Below, piece after piece: positions 17,684 to 26,591 of a DNA stretch of 64,000 nt. The position numbers were made by a program, and so were the translations under genes. This stretch comes from Caulobacter sp. Root1455 (lineage in GTDB: Bacteria; Pseudomonadota; Alphaproteobacteria; Caulobacterales; Caulobacteraceae): assembly GCF_001426905.1 (NCBI RefSeq), contig NZ_LMFQ01000024.1, forward strand, positions 596,234 to 660,233, in the 5' to 3' direction. Numbering within the stretch: position 1 is the stretch's first letter; every line of letters starts with the position of its first letter. The notes under the pieces were generated by a model. It saw only the letters and a list, made by a program, of their open reading frames with translations. It was not told the DNA's origin and ran no database searches.

Positions 17684-18556
17684 ATGAACGCCATCGCGCC
17701 CATCCACGCCGAACAGGCCGCCGCCGACCATCCCGAGCGGCAGTATCTGAACCTGCTCGCCGACATCCTGGAAAACGGCGTCGAGCGCGGCGACCGCACG
17801 GGCACCGGTACGCTGGGCGTGTTCGGCCGGCAGATCCGCTTCGACCTGTCCAAGGGCTTCCCGGTCCTGACCACCAAGAAGCTGCACCTGCGCTCGATCA
17901 TCGTCGAGCTGCTGTGGTTCCTGCGCGGCGACACCAACGTAAAGTACCTGCAGGACAACGGCTGCAAGATCTGGGACGAGTGGGCCGACGAGAACGGCGA
18001 CCTGGGTCCCGTCTACGGCAAGCAGTGGCGCTCGTGGGCCGCGCCCGCCAAAGACGGAAAGAGCAACCAGTCGATCGACCAGATCGCCAACCTGGTCGAG
18101 GGCCTGAAGACCAATCCCAACGGCCGCCGCCACATCGTCAGCGCCTGGAACCCGGCCGACGTCGAGGACATGGCCCTGCCGCCCTGTCACTGCCTGTTCC
18201 AGTTCTTCGTCGCCCCCGATGGAGAAGGTGGCGGAAAGCTCAGCTGCCAGCTCTACCAGCGCAGCGCCGACGTCTTCCTGGGCGTGCCGTTCAACATCGC
18301 CTCCTACGCCTTGCTGACGATGATGGTCGCCCAGGTGACGGGCCTGAAGCCCGGCGAGTTCGTCCACACCTTCGGCGACGCGCACCTCTATCTGAACCAC
18401 CTGGACCAGGCCCGCGAGCAGCTCCAGCGCGAGCCCAAGCCCTTCCCCACCCTGAAGATGGCCGACAAGCGCGACCTGTTCGCCTTCGACTATGAGGACT
18501 TCCAGCTGGAAGGCTACGAGGCCCACCCGCACATCAAGGCGGCGGTCGCCGTTTGA
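17684..18556 (+). CDS. thyA: Thymidylate synthase
   Basis: A 290-residue enzyme that makes dTMP from dUMP with methylene-tetrahydrofolate. [12 protein letters not shown] binds dUMP phosphate; [12 protein letters not shown] holds the nucleophilic cysteine; [23 protein letters not shown] and [17 protein letters not shown] complete the signature. It is slightly longer than the 264-residue E. coli enzyme, with a short N-terminal extension and an insertion before the cysteine. The ATG at [11 protein letters not shown] is chosen as the first with family-like sequence. It leads a cluster with folA, which regenerates its cofactor. Confidence 0.97.
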   Translation: MNAIAPIHAEQAAADHPERQYLNLLADILENGVERGDRTGTGTLGVFGRQIRFDLSKGFPVLTTKKLHLRSIIVELLWFLRGDTNVKYLQDNGCKIWDEWADENGDLGPVYGKQWRSWAAPAKDGKSNQSIDQIANLVEGLKTNPNGRRHIVSAWNPADVEDMALPPCHCLFQFFVAPDGEGGGKLSCQLYQRSADVFLGVPFNIASYALLTMMVAQVTGLKPGEFVHTFGDAHLYLNHLDQAREQLQREPKPFPTLKMADKRDLFAFDYEDFQLEGYEAHPHIKAAVAV

Positions 18557-18981
18557 CCTGGGCCACCGACCGGCTCGACCAACTCAAGGGCGGCGACGTC
18601 GTCCTGCCGCCGGTGGTTCAAACGCTTCAGCTCGGCGGTCTCGACGACTGGGGCGAGGGCTGGGCGCGCAAGACCTGGACCCCGGCGCAGGAGCTGCTGA
18701 ACGCCGACGGCTCGCTGTTCGGCGGCTACATCGCCGCCCTGGCCGACCAGATCCTGGCCTTCGCGGCCATGACCGTCGCGCCCGGCGACGCCATGTTCCG
18801 CACCAGCAACCTGAAGGTCGACTTCATCCGGGTCGGCAAGGCGGAAATCCTGACGATCGAAGGCCGCGTGGTCGCCGGGACCAAGAGCATGATCCACGTC
18901 GAGGCCGACTTCCGCCGCCCGGACGGCGAGCTGATCGCCCGCGCCTCGGCGCAGCAGATGGTGGTTCCGTTCGGCGGCTGA
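18553..18981 (+). CDS. PaaI family (hotdog fold) thioesterase
   Basis: A 142-residue protein with a TTG start overlapping the thyA stop by four bases (TTGA), so translation is coupled. The hotdog motif is [19 protein letters not shown] with [17 protein letters not shown] and a central [17 protein letters not shown]. Such proteins cleave acyl-CoA thioesters. The place between thyA and folA suggests only shared expression, not a known role in folate metabolism. Confidence 0.82.
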   Translation: MTWATDRLDQLKGGDVVLPPVVQTLQLGGLDDWGEGWARKTWTPAQELLNADGSLFGGYIAALADQILAFAAMTVAPGDAMFRTSNLKVDFIRVGKAEILTIEGRVVAGTKSMIHVEADFRRPDGELIARASAQQMVVPFGG

Positions 18982-19050
18982 TCGTCCGCTAACGTCGTAC
19001 GCCCGACAGACCGGGTGGCCCAGCCGCCCGACGCAGGGTAAACAGGGCCC

Positions 19051-19566
19051 ATGTCCGTTATCCTTACCGTCGGCCCCGTCGCCCGCTCGCTCAACGGCGT
19101 CATCGGCCGCGACAACGACCTGCCCTGGCGGCTGAAGTCCGACCTGGCGATCTTCAAGGCGTGCACGATGGGCAAGCCCGTGATCATGGGACGCAAGACC
19201 TGGGACAGCCTGCCCAGGAAGCCCCTGCCCGGGCGGATGAACATCGTGCTGTCGCGCGACGGCTCGTTCGAGCCGCCCCAGGCCGTGGTCTGCGAAAGCT
19301 TCCTGGAGGCCGTGCAGATGGCCAAGGAACAGGCGGCCGAGGACGGCGTCGACGAGGTCTGCGTGATCGGCGGCCGCGCCCTGTTCGAGACCGCCCTGCC
19401 CAAGGCCAAGCGCCTCTACCTCACCGAGGTGCAGGCCGAGGTCGAGGGCGACGTCAGCTTCCCCGCCTTCGACGAGGCGGCCTGGACGGAAGTGCGTCGC
19501 GAGGCGCATTCTGCGGGTCCCGACGACGACCACGCCTTCGTTTTTCGTGTGCTGGAGCGCCGATGA
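19051..19566 (+). CDS. folA: Dihydrofolate reductase
   Basis: A 171-residue enzyme that reduces dihydrofolate made by thymidylate synthase. NGVIGRDNDLPWRLKSDLAIFK is the canonical N-terminal block with the catalytic aspartate, followed by GKPVIMGRKTWDSLP for NADPH and VIGGRALFETAL. Pairing with thyA closes the dTMP cycle. The stop codon overlaps the next gene's ATG (ATGA). Confidence 0.96.
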   Translation: MSVILTVGPVARSLNGVIGRDNDLPWRLKSDLAIFKACTMGKPVIMGRKTWDSLPRKPLPGRMNIVLSRDGSFEPPQAVVCESFLEAVQMAKEQAAEDGVDEVCVIGGRALFETALPKAKRLYLTEVQAEVEGDVSFPAFDEAAWTEVRREAHSAGPDDDHAFVFRVLERR

Positions 19567-19976
19567 TGCGACCCCGTTCCTGGTCTTTGGCCGCCCTGCT
19601 CGGCGCTATCGCCCTTTGCGTCGGCCTGACCGGCATCGCCTCGGCCGACGTCAGCCTGGGCCAGAGCGACAGCCTGGCGCGGGCCGCGGCCACCGACGTG
19701 GTGGTGTTCAACGTGGTCAAGGTGCGGCCGCTGGACGGCGGCGAGGTCGCCTCCTGCCGGGTCTTCGGCCGGGCGATCCGGGCCGAGCGCGGCAAGCGCT
19801 TCCGGCCCCGGCAGTCGGTGCGCCTGACCGTGCCTTGCGCGACGCAGGGCGCGGACGCCTCGGACGCCACGCCCAAGTGGGTGGACCGCGAGGCCCTGGT
19901 GCGCTCGGCTCACGGCCGCGCCTTCCTGGGCGGCGACGGCGGGCTGATCGCCTACGAGCTCTATGATCTGAACTGA
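19563..19976 (+). CDS. Small exported protein of unknown function
   Basis: A 137-residue protein whose ATG overlaps the folA stop. A signal peptide of about 28 residues (SLAALLGAIALCVGLTGIASA) precedes a mature part with LARAAATDVVVFNVVKVRPLDGG, a possible disulfide pair (SCRVFG and TVPCATQ) and a C-terminal FLGGDGGLIAYELYDLN. I do not recognise the family. Coupling to a cytosolic folate enzyme is odd for an exported protein. Confidence 0.75.
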   Translation: MMRPRSWSLAALLGAIALCVGLTGIASADVSLGQSDSLARAAATDVVVFNVVKVRPLDGGEVASCRVFGRAIRAERGKRFRPRQSVRLTVPCATQGADASDATPKWVDREALVRSAHGRAFLGGDGGLIAYELYDLN

Positions 19977-20061
19977 CGCATCGTCAGCCTTGCGGGGCCG
20001 TTCAAACGCCCGTTTACTCCCTCTGTACGCCCGCTAGAGGCGTCATCCCAGGGAGAGACGC

Positions 20062-20973
20062 ATGGAGCTGGAACTCGTCGCCGAGGACCTGCGGTTTCCG
20101 GAAGGCCCGATCGCCATGGCCGACGGCTCGGTGATCCTCACCGAGATCCAGGGCCAGGTCCTGACCCGCGTGCATCCCGACGGCCGCAAGGAGACCGTCG
20201 CCGAGGTCCCCGGCGGTCCCAACGGCGCGGCCGTCGGCCCGGACGGGGCGATCTATGTCACCAACAACGGCGGCGCCTTCCAGTTCTTCGACATGGGCGG
20301 TCTGAACGTCCCCGGCCCCACCCCGCCCTCGCACACGGGCGGCTCGATCCAGCGCGTCGACATCGCCACGGGGAAGGTCGCCACGCTCTACACCGAATGC
20401 GACGGCAAGCCCCTGGTCGGCCCCAACGATCTGGTGTTCGACAGGCAGGGCGGCTTCTGGTTCACCGACCACGGCTGCAGCACGCCCGAGGGCCGCAAGT
20501 TCGGGGCCCTCTATTACGCCCTGGCCGACGGTTCGCAGATCACCCGCTGGCGCGACCACTTCGTCTCGCCCAACGGCGTGGGCCTCTCGCCCGACGAGAA
20601 GACCGTCTACATGGCCGACACCCTGCTGGGCCGCCTGTGGTCGTTCGACATCGCCTCGCCGGGGGTGCTGGCCGATCCGGTCCCGCTTCTGCCCGGCAAC
20701 GTGGTCTGCAACCTGCCGGGCTATCAGCTGCTGGACAGCCTGGCGGTCGAGGCCGACGGCAAGGTTTGCGTGGCCACGATCATCAACGGCGGGATCACCG
20801 CCTTCTCGCCGGACGGCTCCACCGAGCACTTCGCCGTGCCCGACGTGATCGTCACCAACATCTGCTTCGGCGGGGCCGACATGCGCGACGCGTGGATCAC
20901 CGCGTCGGGGACGGGGAAACTGTACAAGGCGCGGTGGCCGCGGGCGGGGTTGAAGCTGAACTTCAACGGGTAG
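20062..20973 (+). CDS. SMP-30/gluconolactonase/LRE family protein
   Basis: A 303-residue beta-propeller. FPEGPIAMADGSVILTEI opens the first blade; PGGPNGAAVGPDGAIYVTNN, GPNDLVFDRQGGFWFTDHG and SPNGVGLSPDEKTVYMADT carry the glutamate, asparagine and aspartate that coordinate the divalent metal in this family. Lactonase action on a sugar or other lactone is likely; the substrate is not readable. It has a good start (GGGAGAGACGC ATG) and no signal peptide. It ends in a repeat element shared with the convergent flavin enzyme gene. Confidence 0.9.
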   Translation: MELELVAEDLRFPEGPIAMADGSVILTEIQGQVLTRVHPDGRKETVAEVPGGPNGAAVGPDGAIYVTNNGGAFQFFDMGGLNVPGPTPPSHTGGSIQRVDIATGKVATLYTECDGKPLVGPNDLVFDRQGGFWFTDHGCSTPEGRKFGALYYALADGSQITRWRDHFVSPNGVGLSPDEKTVYMADTLLGRLWSFDIASPGVLADPVPLLPGNVVCNLPGYQLLDSLAVEADGKVCVATIINGGITAFSPDGSTEHFAVPDVIVTNICFGGADMRDAWITASGTGKLYKARWPRAGLKLNFNG

Positions 20974-21080
20974 GTCCTCCCCCTGTGGGGGAGGTGTCGG
21001 CGCAGCCGACGGAGGGGGGAGTTTGCCGAGGTGGGTCTGCTCCCCCCACCGGCGCTTCGCGCCGCCTCCCCCACGGGAGG
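20974..21080. repeat. Palindromic intergenic repeat, family C, copy 1
   Basis: Nested complementary blocks lie in the order CCTCCCCC / GTCGGCGCAGCCGAC / GGTGGGTCTGC / CGGCGCTTCGCGCCG / CCTCCCCC. The element at 49424-49534 is nearly its reverse complement, including the AGCAGACCCACC segment. It separates two convergent genes. Confidence 0.85.
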
Positions 21081-21099
21081 TTCTTGTCAGGCCAGTCGC

Positions 21100-22191
<1,092 letters not shown>

Positions 22192-22298
22192 GGCGGCTCC
22201 GGAGAAAACATTTGTTTGAAAAACTTATGCGGTGGGTTTCGTTTCAGGACCACCCAGAAAAACTGCAAGACGGGTCAATGTCGAATTGGAAAGACATT

Positions 22299-22398
22299 GC
22301 GTCCTTCAAGGCTTCGCTTCGCTCCGCGCCTCGGGAAGAGGAATTCAGCAAGGTGCTCCTCATCCTGAGGCGCCCGCGCAGCGGGCCTCGAAGGACGC
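22299..22398. repeat. Palindromic intergenic repeat, family A, copy 2
   Basis: GCGTCCTTCAAGGC and GCCTCGAAGGACGC bound the element, with GAGGAATTCAGCAA in the centre as in copy 1 at 8828-8927. The left half carries several changes (for example GGGAAGAGG instead of AGGATGAGG), so this copy is partly decayed. It lies just after the acyl-CoA dehydrogenase stop codon. Confidence 0.8.
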
Positions 22399-22404
22399 AT
22401 GGCG

Positions 22405-23616
22405 CTAGAGCCCCAGCACCAGCTTGGTGATGATGTTCTTCTGGATCTCGCTGGAGCCCGCGTAGATCGTGGTCTTGCGGTAGCTGAAATAGGCCGGGGC
22501 GACTGGGCCGGCATAGTCGGGACCCGCGCGGCCGTCGTTGGTCGGGGCCCAGGTGTCGCGCACGAACGGCGCGGCGTAGGATCCGACCGCCTCGAGCGCC
22601 AGTTCGGTGATCGCCTGCTGGGTTTCCGAGCCCGCCAGCTTCAGCATCGACGAGGCCGGCCCCACCGCCTTGCCCGCCCCGCGCCCGGAGAAGATCCGCA
22701 GTTCGGTGGCGTTCAACGACTCCACGGCGATCTCCAGCTCGGCGATCTTGCGGCGGAAGTCCGGGTCCTCGATCAGCGCCCCGCCATCGTCGGCCCGCTC
22801 GGCCGACGCGATCTTCTTGACCTTGCGCAGCATGTGCATCAGGCCCGGCGCGTAGGCGTTGCCGCGCTCGAACTCCAGCAGGTACTTGGCGTAGGTCCAG
22901 CCCTTGTTCTCCTCGCCGATCCGGTTGGCGACCGGCACGCGGACATTGTCGAAGAAGACCTGGTTGATCTCCTGCTCGCCCTCGGCCGGGCCGTCCAGGG
23001 TGGGCAGCGGCTTGATCTGGATGCCCGGCAGGGTCATCGGCAGCAGCAGGAAGCTGATGCCCTCCTGCGGCTTGCCCTCGGTGGAGGTGCGCACCAGGCA
23101 GAACATCCAGTCGGCCCACTGGGCGTGGGTGGTCCAGATCTTCGAGCCGTTCAGCACATAGTCGTCGCCGTCGCGCTCGGCCTTCATCTGAAGCGAGGCC
23201 AGGTCCGATCCCGAGCCGGGTTCGGAATAGCCCTGGCACCACCAGATGTCGGACGACAGGATCGGCGGCAGGTGCTGGGCCTTCTGCTCGGGCGTGCCGA
23301 ACGCCATGACCACCGGCGCGCACATCTTCAGCCCCATCGGCGAGGGATTGGGCGTGCCGGCCAGCGCCAGCTCCATGTTGAAGATGTAGCGCTGCGACGG
23401 CGTGAAGCCGGCCCCGCCCAGCTCGACCGGCCAGTCAGGAGCCGCCCAGCCGCGCTCGAACAGCTTCTTCTGCCACTTCACCTGGCCGGCCTTGTCCAGA
23501 TAGCCGTTCTTCGACTGCGCCGCCTTGCGGCGCAGGTCGTCGTCGAAGGCCGTGGCGATCCAGTCGCGGACCTCTTGCTGGAAGGCCAGGTCCTCGGCCG
23601 AGAAGGCGAGATCCAA
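22405..23616 (-). CDS. Acyl-CoA dehydrogenase
   Basis: A 403-residue flavoenzyme that introduces a double bond into acyl-CoA. QGYSEPGSGSDLASLQM is the first signature, LNGSKIWTTHAQWADWMF the second, and TTIYAGSSEIQKNIITK the C-terminal FAD/CoA segment. The TTG start is chosen because GGAGTAGGGGCC precedes it and MDLAFSAEDLAFQQEV matches the family N-terminus. It follows the monooxygenase gene by five bases and is likely cotranscribed. Sequence style suggests the long or branched-chain FadE-like group. Confidence 0.92.
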   Translation of the reverse strand: MDLAFSAEDLAFQQEVRDWIATAFDDDLRRKAAQSKNGYLDKAGQVKWQKKLFERGWAAPDWPVELGGAGFTPSQRYIFNMELALAGTPNPSPMGLKMCAPVVMAFGTPEQKAQHLPPILSSDIWWCQGYSEPGSGSDLASLQMKAERDGDDYVLNGSKIWTTHAQWADWMFCLVRTSTEGKPQEGISFLLLPMTLPGIQIKPLPTLDGPAEGEQEINQVFFDNVRVPVANRIGEENKGWTYAKYLLEFERGNAYAPGLMHMLRKVKKIASAERADDGGALIEDPDFRRKIAELEIAVESLNATELRIFSGRGAGKAVGPASSMLKLAGSETQQAITELALEAVGSYAAPFVRDTWAPTNDGRAGPDYAGPVAPAYFSYRKTTIYAGSSEIQKNIITKLVLGL

Positions 23617-23621
23617 GGCCC

Positions 23622-23912
23622 CTACTCCACCGCGTCGAGATATTCGATCTCGGGGCGGCCGGCCATGAACGGCCCCATGGCCGCGCCGGCGGCCTTGAAG
23701 TAGTCGGTCCCGCCATGATGCTTGAGGGCGTCTTCCGAGGCGTAGAGCTCCAGCACCTTGTAGACGCCGGCCTCGGTCTTGCTGCGGGTCAGCTGATAGG
23801 TCAGGCAGCCCGGCTCGTTGGCCTTCACCTTGGCCGCCAGGCCGAGGAACACCTTCTCGAAGTCGCCCGCCTTGTCCGGCTGAACCTTCAGCACCGCCAC
23901 CACGCCGATCAT
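23622..23912 (-). CDS. Antibiotic biosynthesis monooxygenase (ABM) domain protein
   Basis: A 96-residue single-domain protein of the dimeric ferredoxin-like fold. IGVVAVLKVQPDKAGDFEKVF opens it, then EPGCLTYQLTRSKTEAGVYKVLELYASEDALKHH, the conserved YgiN-like block. Quinol oxidation or a heme-free oxygenase role is known for a few members only. It is the first gene of a two-gene unit with an acyl-CoA dehydrogenase. Confidence 0.88.
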   Translation of the reverse strand: MIGVVAVLKVQPDKAGDFEKVFLGLAAKVKANEPGCLTYQLTRSKTEAGVYKVLELYASEDALKHHGGTDYFKAAGAAMGPFMAGRPEIEYLDAVE

Positions 23913-24008
23913 GTCGTCCTCCCGAGGCCTTCGGCCAAACGCTTGTTTGAAGGCAGTGTCGGGGAAGCAGCGGCGGAGGGCAAGGGGTCTAGCGCTCTAC
24001 CTTCACAA

Positions 24009-24138
24009 CCGTCATCCCGGGCCTTGTGCCCGGGACCCCTGGTTCAGCTGACGGTGAAGTAGAATGGCGCGCCAGCGCGCCACCCTCCTGCCCTTGCGGC
24101 AGACAGAGGGGTCCCGGGCACAAGGCCCGGGATGACGG
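24009..24138. repeat. Long perfect inverted repeat (32-bp arms)
   Basis: Bases 24009-24040 and 24107-24138 are exact reverse complements (CCGTCATCCCGGG... and ...CCCGGGATGACGG). The 66-base centre contains GGCGCGCCAGCGCGCC. No coding frame of interest spans it. The element type is a dispersed palindrome; its sequence differs from families A to D here. Confidence 0.9.
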
Positions 24139-24161
24139 TGATCTTGTGGTGAAGGCGTTAT

Positions 24162-24452
24162 CTACCGCCGCTCGTTCCAGCCGTAGGCCACCCACGAGTG
24201 GCCGCCCATGTGGCGGGCTTCGATCAGGCCGGGGTCGCCGCTGGGGGCGGCGGCGGTCGCGCCGCGGCCGCGCAGGGCGAAGGCGGCGAGGCCGAGAAGG
24301 GCCGTGGCCATGAAGCCGATGACCACCAGGGTGGCGGCGAACACCACCGCGATAACAGCGGCGACGGCGACGGCGATGGAGGTCGCGACGGCGCCGGCCA
24401 GCGTGGCCAGGCTGCGCCAAGCGATACCGGTAGCCTTAGCTGTCTCCATCAT
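24162..24452 (-). CDS. Small membrane protein of unknown function
   Basis: A 96-residue protein with two adjacent hydrophobic helices (about residues 12-35 and 38-60) rich in Ala and Val. The hydrophilic tail ends EARHMGGHSWVAYGWNERR. That tail resembles a short C-terminal motif recalled from small alphaproteobacterial membrane proteins. ATG-ATG gives two possible starts, both after GAGGACG. No function is visible. Confidence 0.7.
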   Translation of the reverse strand: MMETAKATGIAWRSLATLAGAVATSIAVAVAAVIAVVFAATLVVIGFMATALLGLAAFALRGRGATAAAPSGDPGLIEARHMGGHSWVAYGWNERR

Positions 24453-24574
24453 CGTCCTCGCAGGCGTGCCCCGCCCATGGATTCAAGATGGGGCGCCAGT
24501 ACTGAACGTCAACTGAACACCCGACCAATCATTCCGCAAAATGAATTCCGCGCTAACCACCGCGAATTGGCGGT

Positions 24575-25270
24575 TTAGCTGGCGCCGAACCCCGCCAATT
24601 CGCGACGCTCGCGCATCACCGTGCTGAAGGCGGCGTTGATCGCGGCCGACTTGGCCTCGGCCACCTCGATGAACTCCAGCGGCAGGCCGCGGGCCCGGGC
24701 GCGGTCGGGGTGGGCCTCCGACATCGCCGCGCGCCAGGCCGAGTGCACCACCGCGTCGTCGGCGTCGGCCGGCACGTCGAGGATGCGGTAGGGATCGTCC
24801 GGCCCGGTCCCGACATGGGTGGCGGTCAGGCGGCGGAACGACAGCGGCGACATGCCGAACAGGTCGGCCACGCGCTCAAGATAGCTGAGCTCCTCCTGGG
24901 TCACCGCCCCGTCGGCCTTGGCAATATGGAACAGGCCGTCCAGCACGTCCTCGAGGATCTGCGGGCAGGTGCGATAACGCTTGGCCAGCCGCTTGGCGTA
25001 GCTCTCGAAGCCGTGCGTGGTCTGCCGGGCCAGGTCGTACAGGCGATGGATGTTGTTTTCCGACTCCGGGTCGGGATGAAACACCTCGGCGAAGGCGGCG
25101 TATTCGTCGCCGTCGGCCGATCCGTCGGCCTTGGCCAGCTTCGCGCCCAGCGCCGTGACCGCCGTCGAGAACGCGGGATCCTGCCCCGGCAGACCGGGCG
25201 GACATTCCTGGCATTCCGCCATGTCCAACCGTCGCGCGGCCAGGGTTGCGATGTTGCGCCAGAAGGTCAT
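24575..25270 (-). CDS. DnaJ-like/TerB domain protein, DjlA type
   Basis: A 231-residue protein. Residues about 30-150 form a TerB-like helical domain (KLAKADGSADGDEYAAFAEVF, then FHIAKADGAVTQEELSYLERVADLFG). The C-terminal 65 residues are a J domain (DPYRILDVPADADDAVVHSAWRAAMSEAHPDR) with the HPD tripeptide needed to stimulate DnaK ATPase. Domain order is that of DjlA but without its N-terminal membrane anchor; the short N-terminus MTFWRNIATLAARR is only weakly hydrophobic. A co-chaperone role is inferred. The start is the ATG nearest the conserved region. Confidence 0.85.
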   Translation of the reverse strand: MTFWRNIATLAARRLDMAECQECPPGLPGQDPAFSTAVTALGAKLAKADGSADGDEYAAFAEVFHPDPESENNIHRLYDLARQTTHGFESYAKRLAKRYRTCPQILEDVLDGLFHIAKADGAVTQEELSYLERVADLFGMSPLSFRRLTATHVGTGPDDPYRILDVPADADDAVVHSAWRAAMSEAHPDRARARGLPLEFIEVAEAKSAAINAAFSTVMRERRELAGFGAS

Positions 25271-25640
25271 GGTTGCGACGAAAATCCAGAAGCGTGGCGG
25301 AGGTATGACGGGGGCGATACGTCGCCCGCCTCTCAACGGATCACGCTCCCGTTTTGCCTTCTAGCATAAAAAAGTCGCGTCCCCACCCGGTCCTTGCTGC
25401 GGCGCACATTGAAACTTTGTAACGTACGGAGGAACGGCCAAGGTTCGCAACGCTCGGCTGCACACAGAAATCTTTGCCCGGAGCGGGAGCGTTTGGCCGA
25501 TCCGTTCGTTATGGTGGCGCTTGACCGACCGCGGTGCAAAACACCTCGGCGCCATGCTCCGGTCCCAATGCGACCGGAAATGCTCTATTCGAATGCGACC
25601 GACTCTCTGAGCGACGCCCCATAAGAGGACTTCCGCCCGC
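25271..25640. other. Divergent intergenic region without recognised feature
   Basis: This 370-base gap lies between the J-domain gene and the next gene on the other strand. It must contain both promoters. I saw no tRNA, no clear sigma-70 hexamer pair, no strong hairpin and no plausible small gene. CATAAGAGGACTTCC before the right-hand gene is its ribosome site. Confidence 0.6.
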
Positions 25641-26543
25641 ATGGCGACCGCCTTCCTTCTCGCCCTGGCCCTGATCGCCCAGGATGCCCCCGTCTCCACC
25701 GCGCCGACCGCCACCGCTCCCCCGCCTCGCACCACCCCGGCCAACACGCCGCCGACGGACGACTACGGCTATGTCGGCTGGTGCTATGGCGCGCTGGGCG
25801 GCTATGTCGAGCTGTACGACAAGGTGATGCCCGAGGTCACCCGCATCGAGAAGGCCTTCCCCGGTCCCGACGGCTTCGCCGCCTCGATGAAGGAATATCC
25901 GGCGCTGCGCGACCAGGCCAAGAAGGACCTGGTGGTCTACCGCTCGGCCATCGTCGCGGCCGAGAAGGCCAGCCCCCGTCCGATCTCGGAATACGGCGCG
26001 GCGGCGATCAAGAAGGGCCACTCGGTCTGGAGCGGCGCCGATCAGGTCGAGAAGGCGCGCCTGGCCCAGGTGTGGATGAGCTGGAGCCCGCCCGGCGACT
26101 GCGACACCCGCGCCAAGACCCTGGAGACCAAGTCCAACCTGTTCGGCCAGGCCCTGAACTACAACGTCAAGAAGGACCAGGCGCCCGCCGCCGCCCCGGC
26201 CGAGCCGACCCCCGCCCCGGACGCCGTCAAGGAAGAAGCCGCTCCGGCGGCCGCCGCGCCCGAAGCGCCGGCCCCGATCGCGGAGACGCCCGCCGCGGCG
26301 GCCGAAGCGCCCGCCGCCGAAGCCCCGGTCAAGACGACCGCCAAGCCGTCCACGACCAAGACCGCCGCCAAGAAGCCGACCGCCGCCGCCGGTCTGCCGC
26401 CGATCGGCGCCAAGCCCGCGGCCATGCCGATCGCCGCCAAGGGCGAGGTCATCATCGATCCCGCCAATCCCCAGCCCTGCGCCGGCAGCCTCGTCCCCGC
26501 CAAGCGCGGCGGCAAGAACGTGCTGATCTGCAAGGCGGACTAG
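25641..26543 (+). CDS. Exported protein with Ala/Pro-rich C-terminal half, unknown function
   Basis: A 300-residue protein. A short hydrophobic start (FLLALALIAQDAP) may be a signal peptide. Residues about 38-175 form a globular region with conserved-looking WCYGALGGYVELYDKVMPEV and DCDTRAKTLETKSNLFGQALNYNV. After that, about 100 residues of Ala, Pro, Glu, Lys and Thr precede a terminal CAGSLVP...NVLICKAD with two cysteines. The linker looks like an envelope-spanning spacer. I do not recognise the family. Confidence 0.75.
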   Translation: MATAFLLALALIAQDAPVSTAPTATAPPPRTTPANTPPTDDYGYVGWCYGALGGYVELYDKVMPEVTRIEKAFPGPDGFAASMKEYPALRDQAKKDLVVYRSAIVAAEKASPRPISEYGAAAIKKGHSVWSGADQVEKARLAQVWMSWSPPGDCDTRAKTLETKSNLFGQALNYNVKKDQAPAAAPAEPTPAPDAVKEEAAPAAAAPEAPAPIAETPAAAAEAPAAEAPVKTTAKPSTTKTAAKKPTAAAGLPPIGAKPAAMPIAAKGEVIIDPANPQPCAGSLVPAKRGGKNVLICKAD

Positions 26544-26557
26544 GGCCGGCGCCGATT

Positions 26558-26583
26558 GGGGACATGCCCATGGGCATGTCCCC
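26558..26583. repeat. 26-base perfect palindrome, family D, copy 1
   Basis: GGGGACATGCCCA is followed directly by its reverse complement with no spacer. It lies 14 bases after a stop codon and 8 bases before the stop codon of the convergent glucosidase gene. A related copy is at 46666-46692. Confidence 0.85.
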
Positions 26584-26591
26584 AGCCGCAC

